Assembly (NCBI RefSeq): GCF_003367395.1
Contig: NZ_CP031417.1
Span: 310,001-374,000 of the forward strand
Reading direction: 5' to 3'
Source of the DNA: Pseudolabrys taiwanensis
GTDB lineage: Bacteria > Pseudomonadota > Alphaproteobacteria > Rhizobiales > Xanthobacteraceae
Length of the DNA stretch: 64,000 nucleotides
Shown here: in pieces, positions 46,456-56,765 of the stretch
Layout: the number at the start of each line of letters is the position of its first letter
How positions within the stretch are numbered: the first letter of the stretch is position 1
Notes under the pieces: model-generated
The model's database searches: none
The model's input: the letters and a program-made list of their open reading frames with translations, nothing else
Told to the model about the DNA's origin: nothing
Position numbers and translations under genes: made by a program

Positions 46456-48051
46456 ATGGCCCGCGAACGGCTCTATCTCTTCGACACCACGTTGCGCGAT
46501 GGCGCGCAGACCAACGGTGTCGATTTCACGCTTGCCGACAAGCTGGCGATCGCCGGCATGCTCGACGAACTCGGCATCGATTATGTCGAAGGCGGCTATC
46601 CCGGCGCCAATCCGACCGATACCGAACTGTTCGGTGAGAAGCGCAAGCTCAATACGACCTTCACCGCCTTCGGCATGACGCGCCGGCCGGGCCGTTCGGT
46701 GTCGAACGATCCTGGTCTCGCCGCGCTGCTCGACGCCAACGCCGACGCCATATGCTTCGTTGCCAAGTCGTCCGACTATCAGGTCAAGGTCGCGCTCGGC
46801 ACGACGGAGGAGGAGAACCTCGCCTCGATCCGCGACAGCGTCAAAGCGGCTAAGGCCAAGGGCAAGGAAGTTTTGCTCGACTGCGAGCACTTCTTCGACG
46901 GCTACAAGGGCAATCCGCAATACGCGCTTGCTTGCGCGAAGGCGGCCTATGACGAAGGCGCGCGCTGGGTCGTGCTCTGCGATACCAACGGCGGGACTTT
47001 ACCGCACCAGGTCGAGGCGATCGTCAGCGCGGTGTGCAAGGTCATCCCGGGCGATCATGTCGGTATCCATGCCCACAATGACACCGAGCAGGCGGTGGCC
47101 AATTCTTTCGCGGCGGTGCGTGGTGGCGCCCGCCAGATTCAGGGCACGCTCAACGGTCTCGGCGAGCGGTGCGGCAATGCCAACCTCGTCTCCATCATCC
47201 CGACCCTGAAGCTGAAGAAGGAATACGCCGATCAATTCGAGATCGGGGTCAGCGATGCGGCGCTGAAGAAGCTTTCACAGATTTCGCACGCGCTTGATGA
47301 GCGCCTCAACCGCGCGCCGGACCGGCACGCGCCGTATGTCGGCGACAGCGCGTTCGCCACCAAGGCCGGCATTCACGCTTCGGCCATCATCAAGGATCCG
47401 ACGACCTACGAGCACGTGGCGCCGGAGGTGGTTGGCAACAAGCGCAAGGTGCTGGTCTCCGAACAGGCCGGCAAGTCGAATGTGCTGGCGGAACTCGAGC
47501 GCATCGGTCTGACCGTCGATAAGGACGATCCGCGCATTGCGCGTTTGTTGGACGTGGTGAAGGAGCGTGAGGCGATCGGCTATGCCTATGAAGCGGCGGA
47601 TGCGTCGTTCGATCTCCTGGCGCGCCGCACGCTCGGCAAGGTGCCGGCCTATTTCGACGTCAGCCAGTTCGATGTGAACGTCGAGCAGCGCTATAACGCG
47701 GTCGGCGAGCGCGTCACCGTCGCCATGGCAGTGGTGAAGGTGAAGGTCGGCAACGACAGCCTGATCTCGGCCGCGGAGGGAAATGGTCCCGTCAACGCGC
47801 TGGACCAGGCGCTGCGCAAGGACCTTGGCAAATATCAGGACTACATCAAGGGTCTGAAGCTGTCGGACTTCCGTGTGCGTATCCTCAACAGCGGCACCGA
47901 GGCGGTCACACGCGTGCTGATCGAGAGCGAAGACGAGAGCGGCGACCGCTGGACCACGGTCGGTGTGTCGCCGAACATCATCGATGCGTCATTCCAGGCG
48001 CTGATGGACTCGATCATTTATAAGCTGGTGAAGTCCGGCGCGCCGGCGTGA
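46456..48051 (+). CDS. cimA: (R)-citramalate synthase
   Basis: 531 residues. The DRE-TIM barrel signature FDTTLRDGAQ has Asp10-Arg14, and metal ligands lie in GIHAHNDTEQAVANSFAAVR. The C-terminal regulatory domain (about 400-525) is that of CimA/LeuA-type enzymes. The length matches the long CimA type, which joins pyruvate and acetyl-CoA to citramalate for isoleucine synthesis; 2-isopropylmalate synthase is the main alternative but the overall pattern (DGAQTNGVDFT) fits CimA. Confidence 0.92.
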   Translation: MARERLYLFDTTLRDGAQTNGVDFTLADKLAIAGMLDELGIDYVEGGYPGANPTDTELFGEKRKLNTTFTAFGMTRRPGRSVSNDPGLAALLDANADAICFVAKSSDYQVKVALGTTEEENLASIRDSVKAAKAKGKEVLLDCEHFFDGYKGNPQYALACAKAAYDEGARWVVLCDTNGGTLPHQVEAIVSAVCKVIPGDHVGIHAHNDTEQAVANSFAAVRGGARQIQGTLNGLGERCGNANLVSIIPTLKLKKEYADQFEIGVSDAALKKLSQISHALDERLNRAPDRHAPYVGDSAFATKAGIHASAIIKDPTTYEHVAPEVVGNKRKVLVSEQAGKSNVLAELERIGLTVDKDDPRIARLLDVVKEREAIGYAYEAADASFDLLARRTLGKVPAYFDVSQFDVNVEQRYNAVGERVTVAMAVVKVKVGNDSLISAAEGNGPVNALDQALRKDLGKYQDYIKGLKLSDFRVRILNSGTEAVTRVLIESEDESGDRWTTVGVSPNIIDASFQALMDSIIYKLVKSGAPA

Positions 48052-48059
48052 GATAGTCC

Positions 48060-48166
48060 CTGTCGTCCCGGGCGACTGAGCGATAGCGAAGGAGACCCGG
48101 GACCCATGCGCCGCAGCCTATCGAGAGTGCACGGTGTATGGATCCCCGCCTTCGCGGGGACGACAG
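48060..48166. repeat. Intergenic palindromic repeat element
   Basis: It is bounded by a perfect 10-bp inverted repeat, ctgtcgtccc (48060-48069) and gggacgacag (48157-48166), with internal stems such as cccgggtc-like and ccccgccttcgcgggg. It resembles the abundant CGTCCC/CCCGCGAAGCGGGG elements of rhizobial genomes. Its right end can be misread as an N-terminal MDPRLRGDD extension of the next gene. Confidence 0.75.
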
Positions 48167-48179
48167 CGGAGCGAATTCG

Positions 48180-48554
48180 ATGATCGACCACGTCTCCGTC
48201 GCTGTGCGCGATCTCGCCGCGTCGACACGGTTTTATGAAGCCGTGCTCACCACGCTCGGCTTTGCCAAGCTCGAGCAGCGGCCCGCGACCGTCGGCTTCG
48301 GCAAGGCCTATCCCGAGTTCTGGATCAATCTGCGCGAAGGCTTGTCGCCGCTGGTGGAAGGCAACGGCGCGCATGTCTGCTTCCGCGCGCGCTCAACCGC
48401 TCTCGTCGACGCGTTTCACGCGGCGGCGCTGGCCGCGGGCGGCGTGAGCGACGGCGCGCCGGGTCTGCGCCCGCAGCACGGGGATGGGTACTACGCTGCG
48501 TTCGTTCGCGATCACGACGGCAATCGCATCGAAGCGGTGACGTTTGTGAAGTGA
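48180..48554 (+). CDS. VOC-family (glyoxalase-like) protein
   Basis: 124 residues from ATG 48180. The vicinal-oxygen-chelate fold shows as MIDHVSVAVRDLAASTRFYE (metal His in the first strand) and FVRDHDGNRIEAVTF (acidic ligand at the end). It could be a lyase, dioxygenase or resistance protein; no closer call is possible. An in-frame start at 48138 belongs to the repeat element and is rejected. Confidence 0.87.
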   Translation: MIDHVSVAVRDLAASTRFYEAVLTTLGFAKLEQRPATVGFGKAYPEFWINLREGLSPLVEGNGAHVCFRARSTALVDAFHAAALAAGGVSDGAPGLRPQHGDGYYAAFVRDHDGNRIEAVTFVK

Positions 48555-48566
48555 AGCCGTCATCCT

Positions 48567-48666
48567 GGTGCGCAAAGGCGCGCGCTTGCGTGCCGTGCGC
48601 ACGTGCCGCGTCTCGCATGTCTGCGGACGCTCACGTGGGCAGGGCGCTGACGCGCCTTTGCGCACC
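48567..48666. repeat. Perfect 16-bp inverted repeat with 68-base spacer
   Basis: ggtgcgcaaaggcgcg at 48567-48582 is exactly inverted at 48651-48666. The whole unit fills the gap between the convergent VOC and LOG genes and may act as a bidirectional stem-loop or be another dispersed element. Confidence 0.6.
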
Positions 48667-48699
48667 CTACGCCTCTGACCTGAGGGGAAAGAGGGAGGC

Positions 48700-49305
48700 C
48701 TACAACTTCTCCGCCAGCTTCGGCGGCATCTCTTTGGCTTCTTCTGGAACGCCGGCGGCGGCCTTCTCCAGCATCGGCAAAATCTCGTCCACGGTCTTCG
48801 CCTCGAGCAGGTCGAAGTTGAAGTCGCCGCGGATGAACTCCAGCGCCTTCATGTGATCGAGCAGGGCGCAGAGCGGGTTCCAGAAGCCGTTGATGTTGGC
48901 GAGCAGGATCGGCTTCTTGTGCCGGCCGAGCTGCGCCCAGGTCATCTGCTCGACCACTTCCTCCAGCGTGCCGATACCGCCGGGCAGCGTCACGAAGGCG
49001 TCCGCCATGTCGAACATCTTGCGTTTACGCTCGTGCATGTCCTGCGTGATGATGAGCTCGTGCGTGCCGCGCAACGCCCGCTCGCGGTTCATCAGGAACT
49101 CGGGGATGATGCCGATGACCTCGCCGCCGTGGTCGAGGACCGAATAGGCCGTCGCGCCCATGATGCCGATGGCGCCGCCGCCATAGACGAGCCCGATACC
49201 GTTTTTGGCCATGATGGCGCCGAAAGCCTTGGCCGCCTCGACGAAGGCCGGGTCGGTTCCCGGGCTCGAGCCGCAGTAAACGCAGATTCTTCGGATTTTG
49301 CTCAT
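48700..49305 (-). CDS. LOG-family (TIGR00730) phosphoribohydrolase
   Basis: 201 residues. The Rossmann-like fold starts RRICVYCGSSPGTDPAFVEA. YGGGAIGIMGA and the catalytic PGGxGTxxE motif (LPGGIGTLEE, 107-116) define the family, formerly misannotated as lysine decarboxylases. Members release adenine or cytokinin bases from nucleoside 5'-monophosphates. It is a single gene, divergent from the ABC exporter. Confidence 0.92.
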   Translation of the reverse strand: MSKIRRICVYCGSSPGTDPAFVEAAKAFGAIMAKNGIGLVYGGGAIGIMGATAYSVLDHGGEVIGIIPEFLMNRERALRGTHELIITQDMHERKRKMFDMADAFVTLPGGIGTLEEVVEQMTWAQLGRHKKPILLANINGFWNPLCALLDHMKALEFIRGDFNFDLLEAKTVDEILPMLEKAAAGVPEEAKEMPPKLAEKL

Positions 49306-49483
49306 TTTTCCATTCTCTTCCGGCCGCGGCGGGTGTGCAACGCAGCGACCATATCGTCAAGCGGCCACGCAAATTCCTGCGGGATTAAGGCCTTATTCCA
49401 GGTCTCCCGGGGTGATTACCGGCCGGAAACCTCCTATATGGGGCGCGGCGGGGCTTGGCGCCCTGCCGATTCCGGACCTCCGA

Positions 49484-51475
49484 ATGACCGCTGACCGCAA
49501 TCCCCACCGCACTTCCGGGTCACCCCCGCGCGTCTCCGCCGACCGCGAGGCGCTGCTGCGCACCGTGGTGCATCTGTGGCCCTATATCTGGCCGAGCGAC
49601 CGGGCCGACCTGAAGGGGCGGGTGGTCGGTGCCATGGCGCTCCTGCTGGTCGCCAAGCTTGCCACCATCGCCGTGCCGTTCACCTTCAAATGGGCGACGG
49701 ACGCGCTCGCGGGCGGCGGCAGCGCGCCGGTGGCCTCTTCCGACTGGCTGGTTTGGATCGTCGCTGCGCCCATCCTGATGACGGTCGCTTACGGCGGCAT
49801 GCGCATCCTGATGGCGGTGCTGACGCAGTTGCGCGACGGCCTGTTCGCCAAGGTCGCCATGCACGCGGTACGAAGGCTTGCCTACCGCACCTTCGTGCAC
49901 ATGCACGAATTGTCACTGCGCTTTCACCTCGAGCGCAAGACCGGCGGTTTGACGCGCGTTTTGGAGCGTGGCCGCAACGGCATCGAGACCATCGTACGCA
50001 TGGTCATCCTGCAGCTCGCGCCGACGATCATCGAGCTCGCGCTCGTGACCGGCGTGCTGATGTGGCAGTTCGACTGGCGCTATGTGGTCGTGATCCTGAT
50101 CACCGTCGTGCTGTACATGGCTTACACGTACTACGCGACGGAGTGGCGTATCGGCATCCGCCGCAAGATGAACGACAGCGACACCGACGCCAACGTGAAG
50201 GCGATCGACTCGCTGCTCAACTACGAGACGGTGAAGTATTTCTCGGCCGAGGAGCGCGAGGCCGCGCGGTACGACCGCGCCATGGAGCGCTACGAGGACG
50301 CGAGCGTCCGTGCTTACACCTCGCTCTCCGTGCTTAATGCCGGACAGGCCACCATCTTCACCGTCGGTCTCGCCGCCGCGATGGTGATGTGCGCCTTCGA
50401 AATCCGGGCGGGTTCGAAGACGGTCGGCGACTTTGTGCTGATCAACTCGATGATGATCCAGCTCTACCAGCCGCTTAATTTCATGGGCATGGTCTATCGC
50501 GAGATCAAACAGGCGGTGATCGACATCGAGACCATGTTCTCGATCCTGGCGCGCAATCCGGAGATTCAGGACGCGCCCGGCGCCGCGCCGCTCACGGTCT
50601 CGGCCGGCGTCATCCGCTTCGACAATGTCGCCTTCGCCTACGAACCGGACCGTCCGATCCTCAAGGGCATCAGCTTCGAGGTGCCGGCGGGCAAGACCGT
50701 CGCCGTCGTCGGCCCGTCGGGGGCCGGCAAGTCGACCATCTCGCGGCTTCTGTATCGCTTCTACGATCTGTCGGCCGGTCGCATCACCATCGACGGCCAG
50801 GACATCGCGCAGGTGACGCAGGCGTCGCTGCGCCGACAGATCGGCATGGTGCCGCAGGACACCGTGCTGTTCAACGATACCATCCGCTACAACATCCGCT
50901 ACGGCCGCTGGGAAGCGAGCGATGCCGAAGTGGAAGAGGCGGCGCGGCTGGCGCAGATCGACGGCTTCATCCGTCTGTCGCCGAAGGGCTACGAGACCGA
51001 GGTGGGCGAACGTGGCTTGAAGTTGTCCGGCGGTGAGAAGCAGCGCGTCGCCATCGCGCGCACCATTCTGAAAGCCCCGCCGATCCTGGTCTTGGACGAG
51101 GCGACCTCGGCGCTCGACAGCCACACCGAGAAGGAAATCCAGGATGCGCTCGAGCGCGTATCTCAAGGACGCACGACCCTGGTCATTGCGCACCGGCTCT
51201 CGACCATTGTCAGCGCCGATGAAATCATCGTGCTGAGCCAAGGGGAAATCGTCGAGCGCGGCACGCATTACGCGCTGCTCGCCAAGAACGGGCTCTATGC
51301 CAGCATGTGGAATCGGCAGCGCGAGGCCGAGGAGGCGCGTGAGCGTCTGGCCCGCGCCGGCGACGACGAGGGCGCGCCCAATCGCAATCCGCCGCCCGTG
51401 GAAGATGCCATCACCGCCGCCGCAGCGACCGCCGAAACAGCGCCCCCAGTGGCGCCGGCCGACGCGGCAGAGTAG
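49484..51475 (+). CDS. Atm1-type ABC exporter (heavy metal / glutathione-conjugate family)
   Basis: 663 residues from ATG 49484. The membrane domain is about 60-400 with the Atm1/HMT1 segment YYATEWRIGIRRKMNDSDTD and NYETVKYFSAEEREA. The ATPase domain has Walker A VGPSGAGKSTI, signature KLSGGEKQRVAIARTIL and Walker B ILVLDEATSALD. The C-terminal 50 residues are Ala/Pro-rich. Alphaproteobacterial Atm1 homologues export glutathione-metal or sulfur species and support Fe-S protein homeostasis. It lies 12 bases before psd. Confidence 0.93.
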   Translation: MTADRNPHRTSGSPPRVSADREALLRTVVHLWPYIWPSDRADLKGRVVGAMALLLVAKLATIAVPFTFKWATDALAGGGSAPVASSDWLVWIVAAPILMTVAYGGMRILMAVLTQLRDGLFAKVAMHAVRRLAYRTFVHMHELSLRFHLERKTGGLTRVLERGRNGIETIVRMVILQLAPTIIELALVTGVLMWQFDWRYVVVILITVVLYMAYTYYATEWRIGIRRKMNDSDTDANVKAIDSLLNYETVKYFSAEEREAARYDRAMERYEDASVRAYTSLSVLNAGQATIFTVGLAAAMVMCAFEIRAGSKTVGDFVLINSMMIQLYQPLNFMGMVYREIKQAVIDIETMFSILARNPEIQDAPGAAPLTVSAGVIRFDNVAFAYEPDRPILKGISFEVPAGKTVAVVGPSGAGKSTISRLLYRFYDLSAGRITIDGQDIAQVTQASLRRQIGMVPQDTVLFNDTIRYNIRYGRWEASDAEVEEAARLAQIDGFIRLSPKGYETEVGERGLKLSGGEKQRVAIARTILKAPPILVLDEATSALDSHTEKEIQDALERVSQGRTTLVIAHRLSTIVSADEIIVLSQGEIVERGTHYALLAKNGLYASMWNRQREAEEARERLARAGDDEGAPNRNPPPVEDAITAAAATAETAPPVAPADAAE

Positions 51476-51487
51476 AACACACCCACC

Positions 51488-52186
51488 ATGTCCATCGTCA
51501 ATTCGATCCGCCAGCAGTTCGTCCCAATTACGCCCGAAGGCTATCCGTTCATCGGCGCCTTCGCGCTCATCGCTCTCATCCTGTTCTGGCTGTGGAGCCC
51601 GCTCGGCTGGATCGGCACCGTACTGACGCTGTGGTGCGTCTACTTCTTCCGCGATCCGCCGCGGGTGACGCCGGTACGCGAGGGCCTCGTGGTGTCGCCC
51701 GCCGACGGGCGTGTGAGCCAGATCACCACCGCCGCGCCGCCGCCCGAGCTCGGCCTGGGTCCGCTGCCGCTGCCGCGCGTGTCGATCTTCATGAGCGTGT
51801 TCGACTGCCACGTGAACCGCAGTCCGGTGTCCGGCCGCGTCGAGCGGATCGCCTATACGCCGGGGAAGTTCTTCAACGCCGACCTCGACAAAGCGAGTGT
51901 CGATAACGAGCGCAACGCGCTGGTCATCTCGACCGGCGGCACCCGCATCGCGGTGGTGCAGATCGCGGGCCTGGTGGCCCGCCGCATCGTCTGTTTCGTG
52001 AAGGAACAGCAGCCGGTGGGGGCTGGCGAGCGCTTCGGCATGATCCGCTTCGGCTCGCGCCTCGACGTCTATTTGCCGCCGGGTTCGATGCCGCAGGTTG
52101 CGGTCGGGCAGATTGCGACCGCCGGCGAGACCGTGCTCGCGGACCTCGCCCATTCCGACACGGGGCGCGCTTTCCGGGCAGGCTGA
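51488..52186 (+). CDS. psd: Phosphatidylserine decarboxylase
   Basis: 232 residues, the short proenzyme type. A hydrophobic N-terminal anchor lies at about 22-48. Conserved elements are [31 protein letters not shown] and the autocleavage/pyruvoyl site in [13 protein letters not shown]. The enzyme makes phosphatidylethanolamine from phosphatidylserine. pssA follows after 87 bases, so both steps of PE synthesis are together. Confidence 0.95.
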   Translation: MSIVNSIRQQFVPITPEGYPFIGAFALIALILFWLWSPLGWIGTVLTLWCVYFFRDPPRVTPVREGLVVSPADGRVSQITTAAPPPELGLGPLPLPRVSIFMSVFDCHVNRSPVSGRVERIAYTPGKFFNADLDKASVDNERNALVISTGGTRIAVVQIAGLVARRIVCFVKEQQPVGAGERFGMIRFGSRLDVYLPPGSMPQVAVGQIATAGETVLADLAHSDTGRAFRAG

Positions 52187-52273
52187 GGCGCGAAATCGTC
52201 GTTAACGGCGGCGCGTGGTCGCGGCTGACCGCCGTGGCGGAACCGTGGGCGACGTTGTATATTTCCTATTACC

Positions 52274-53146
52274 ATGGTGTTTCAGCCCTTCGACCCCGCT
52301 CCGCCGCCGTTCCGCCGCCGCTTCAAAGCGATTCCGGTGCGCACGCTGCTGCCCAACCTCATCACGCTGCTGGCGCTCTGCGCCGGCCTGACGGCGATCC
52401 GGCTGGCGATCGAGAGCAAGCTCGAATGGGCGCTTGCCGCCATCGTTTTCGCGGCCTTGCTTGACGGCATCGACGGCCGTGTCGCGCGCATGCTCAAGGG
52501 CACGTCGAAATTCGGTGCCGAACTCGACAGTCTGGCCGATTTCGTGAACTTCGGCGTGGCACCGGCCCTGATCCTGTATTTCTGGGGCTTGCACGATCTG
52601 AAATCGGCGGGGTGGATCGTCGCGATGGTGTTCGCGATCTGCGCGGGCTTAAGGCTCGCGCGCTTCAATGTGATGATCGACGATCCGAACAAGCCGGCTT
52701 GGGCTGCCGACTTCTTCACCGGCATTCCGGCCCCGGCGGGCGCCATCACCGTGTTGCTGCCGATCTATCTCTATTTCCTCGGCGTGCCGAACAGCCTCGT
52801 CGTCATCTGGTTCACCTTCGTCTACACGCTCGCGATCGCGTTGCTCATGGTGTCGCGGCTGCCGGTCTTTTCCGGCAAGCGCATGGGCAAGCGCGTGCCG
52901 CCGGAGATGGTGCTGCCGGTCTTCGTCGTCGTGGTGCTGTTCTTCGCGTTGTTGATCAGCTACCCATGGGCCGTCCTGACTCTCGGGACGATCGCGTATC
53001 TTGTGTGTCTACCGCTCGGCTGGTGGGCTTATCGCGAAAACGTCCGGAAGGACGCCGAAGCGGCGGCCGTATCTGACGCCGATGTCGGTGTTGCGCCGCC
53101 GCCAATGGGCGCCGGCGACGACGACCGGCCCGCGCGGCTCAATTGA
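52274..53146 (+). CDS. pssA: CDP-diacylglycerol-serine O-phosphatidyltransferase
   Basis: 290 residues, inner membrane, about eight hydrophobic segments. The CDP-alcohol phosphotransferase motif D-x2-D-G-x2-A-R-x8-G-x3-D-x3-D is seen starting LDGIDGRVARM and continuing FGAELDSLAD. It makes phosphatidylserine, the substrate of the neighbouring Psd. The C-terminal 40 residues are polar. Its stop overlaps a possible TTG start of the next gene. Confidence 0.95.
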   Translation: MVFQPFDPAPPPFRRRFKAIPVRTLLPNLITLLALCAGLTAIRLAIESKLEWALAAIVFAALLDGIDGRVARMLKGTSKFGAELDSLADFVNFGVAPALILYFWGLHDLKSAGWIVAMVFAICAGLRLARFNVMIDDPNKPAWAADFFTGIPAPAGAITVLLPIYLYFLGVPNSLVVIWFTFVYTLAIALLMVSRLPVFSGKRMGKRVPPEMVLPVFVVVVLFFALLISYPWAVLTLGTIAYLVCLPLGWWAYRENVRKDAEAAAVSDADVGVAPPPMGAGDDDRPARLN

Positions 53147-53175
53147 CTCTTTTGGCTCCTTCCGCCGGACGATCC

Positions 53176-53772
53176 ATGCCCCGTGCTCTCCGCGCTATCG
53201 CCGCAAACGACCGTCACGGTCGTACGCCCGTCGACACTGTTATCCTCGATTATGCCCAGCGCAGCACGCCGAAGATCACGGTCAGCGGCGTGAAGGGCAC
53301 CGGCATCGATATCGATCTGGAAACGCCGGTGCGGCTGCGCACCGATGATCTGCTCGAGCTCGATAACGGCGCATTGATCGAGGTGGTCGCGGCGCCCGAA
53401 CCGTTGATCGAGTCGCGCGCGACCGATGTATCGGCCCTAGCGCGGCTTGCCTGGCATCTCGGCGACCGCCATGTGCCGGTGCAGCTTCTGCCGAACCGTA
53501 TCCGGGCGCAGCGTGATCCAGCGATCGAGGCGTTGTTGAAATCGCTGGGCGCCAAGGTGGTGCACCTCGAAGCGCCGTTCGAGCCCGAAGGCGGCGCCTA
53601 CGAAACGGCACATGCGCATCACGATCATGCGCATCATGACCACCATCACGATCATGACCATCATCATGGCCATAACCATGATCACGCCCATTGCGGGCAT
53701 GATCATCATCATCACGACCATGATCATGGGCACGATCACCATGGCCACGGGCATCATCACCACGACAAATAG
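53176..53772 (+). CDS. ureE: Urease accessory protein UreE with an extended His-rich tail
   Basis: 198 residues from ATG 53176 (a TTG at 53143 is possible). The UreE N-terminal domain and the nickel-binding core (LARLAWHLGDRHVPVQLLPN, with the conserved His) are clear. The last 53 residues contain 32 histidines (my count), mostly as HH/HD/HG runs. UreE delivers Ni(II) to apo-urease. No urease structural or other accessory gene is in the window; instead the neighbours are pssA and a GST gene. Confidence 0.92.
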   Translation: MPRALRAIAANDRHGRTPVDTVILDYAQRSTPKITVSGVKGTGIDIDLETPVRLRTDDLLELDNGALIEVVAAPEPLIESRATDVSALARLAWHLGDRHVPVQLLPNRIRAQRDPAIEALLKSLGAKVVHLEAPFEPEGGAYETAHAHHDHAHHDHHHDHDHHHGHNHDHAHCGHDHHHHDHDHGHDHHGHGHHHHDK

Positions 53773-53784
53773 GCTCGCTCGATC

Positions 53785-54447
53785 TCAGACGGCCGGCTTC
53801 GATCCGAACGGATAGCCGGGCATCAGATCGTAAGGATGGCCCCAGCCGGGCAGGGCTTTCATGCGCCCGAGCCACGCGCCGATCGCCGGATGATCCTTGG
53901 CGATGTCGAAGCCGAATTCGTCGGCGGGATAATAGAGATAGCCGGTCATCGAGATATCCGCGATGGTCGGTTTGTCGCCGACCAGAAAGGGCGTTTGCTC
54001 GAGCCGCTTGTTGACGATGGCCAGCGCCGCCTGCGCGCGCCCTTTCAGGAACTCCATCACCGCGGGGTCGCCCGGCGTCGGCGCAAAGTTTTTCAGGAAG
54101 CGAAAGGGGCCGAGAAAGCCGTTAACTTTCTGATTGTCGAAAATGATCCAGCGCAGTGCTTCCAGCTTCGCGTCCTCGCCTTCGGGTTTGTACTGGCCGG
54201 TGAGGTCCGACAGATAGGTCAGGATCACGCCCGATTGCGACAGCTTCTTGTTACGAACGTTGTCGACGAGCACCGGCGCTTCCCCCATCTCGTTCACGCT
54301 CTCGCGGAACTCCGGCGTACGTTGCGGCGCGGTGCCGAAAAAGTCGTACCAGACCGGCTTCCAATCGGCGCCGATGAGGTTGAGCATTAGGGCGCCCCGA
54401 TACGCATTGCCGGATTGGGCGAAGCAATAGAGCTGATATTCGGACAT
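53785..54447 (-). CDS. Glutathione S-transferase family protein
   Basis: 220 residues from ATG 54447. Thioredoxin-like N-terminal domain (SEYQLYCFAQSGNAYRGALM with GEAPVLVDN, then QSGVILTYLSDLTG) and all-helical C-terminal domain (GDKPTIADISMTGYLYYPAD, the N-capping box). The specific reaction is unknown. It converges on ureE with a 12-base gap, and a palindromic repeat lies upstream. Confidence 0.92.
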   Translation of the reverse strand: MSEYQLYCFAQSGNAYRGALMLNLIGADWKPVWYDFFGTAPQRTPEFRESVNEMGEAPVLVDNVRNKKLSQSGVILTYLSDLTGQYKPEGEDAKLEALRWIIFDNQKVNGFLGPFRFLKNFAPTPGDPAVMEFLKGRAQAALAIVNKRLEQTPFLVGDKPTIADISMTGYLYYPADEFGFDIAKDHPAIGAWLGRMKALPGWGHPYDLMPGYPFGSKPAV

Positions 54448-54535
54448 TGATGAACTCACATGGAGGGCGGACGATGGCCGCGCCATGAAAGCTCTTCATC
54501 GAGTCACGATCAAGCGCCGACGCAACACCGATTTC

Positions 54536-54595
54536 CGCTCGTCCCCGCGAAATCGGGGACCCAGCGCTGGATTCCCGCTTGCGCGGGAACGAGCG
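54536..54595. repeat. Intergenic palindromic repeat element
   Basis: cgctcgtccccgcg (54536-54549) is inverted with one mismatch at 54582-54595, and inner arms also pair. It shares the cgtccccgcg...gcgggaacg style of the 48060-48166 element, so both probably belong to one dispersed family. Confidence 0.7.
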
Positions 54596-54618
54596 GAGGT
54601 CAACTTGCGCCGAACCGC

Positions 54619-54996
54619 TCAGCGCGCCAGCGTGATCTTCATGCCGGTGACGGCTTCGCCGTCGAATTGTCCGGCGGCAAATTTCAGCGTGCCGAGCGGT
54701 TGGCCGTCATCTTCACTGATGGTGAGAGCGTCGCCTGCCAGCGACCAGCGTCGGCTGAGAAAGAACCGGCCGGGGCAGCCGCCTTCGGGCGCCATGCGGC
54801 CTTCGGGCGCACCGTTGGCGCCGCTGAAATTAATGCCGCAGGGTGGGGCGTTAGGCGCTGCCAGAAACCAGCGGCCGCTCATCGTGGTCGGCGGGCCGGC
54901 TTGAGGCGAAGAGGATGTGGCAGCGGTAAGCTGCTCGCCGGCGCAGCCGGCGAGCAGGAGCATTGTCGATAAGGCCGCGAATCGGACGAATGCCAT
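54619..54996 (-). CDS. AprI/Inh-family metalloprotease inhibitor lipoprotein
   Basis: 125 residues. The lipobox is MLLLAGC, so it is probably a lipoprotein. The mature domain matches AprI/Inh: GRWFLAAPNAPPCGINF, APEGGCPGRFFLSRRW with the conserved Cys pair, then LTISEDDG. Family members inhibit secreted serralysin-type proteases in the periplasm; no such protease is nearby. It ends 15 bases before the mmsA stop side, on the same strand. Confidence 0.85.
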   Translation of the reverse strand: MAFVRFAALSTMLLLAGCAGEQLTAATSSSPQAGPPTTMSGRWFLAAPNAPPCGINFSGANGAPEGRMAPEGGCPGRFFLSRRWSLAGDALTISEDDGQPLGTLKFAAGQFDGEAVTGMKITLAR

Positions 54997-55011
54997 TCGC
55001 GACTTTGTAGC

Positions 55012-56508
<1,497 letters not shown>

Positions 56509-56765
56509 GGGTCTCAACTCCTTCGATTTGACTGGATATTCGCCAGTGGGCTGTTTCCGGTCCGGGGCCCCCCAGGAGGGCGCGGATTCCGGGCTGCTTT
56601 TTGCAGAATTTTGCCCGCAGGTCACGGGGGGTGACACGGCGTCTGGCGCGTTTTTCTTTCACCATCGGTTAGCCTTTACCCCCCCTTAAGCGGCCCCAGT
56701 CTAGGGTCGCCGCGTGGCGTCGGCTTTGTTACGGCGCAAGTCGTGCGTGGGGTGGGGTTCAAGTC

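Noticed and set aside
49913..52153. 746-codon minus-strand frame opposite the ABC exporter and psd
   Set aside because: It spans two well-supported plus-strand genes and their junction; the product is His/Arg/Asp-rich with no fold.
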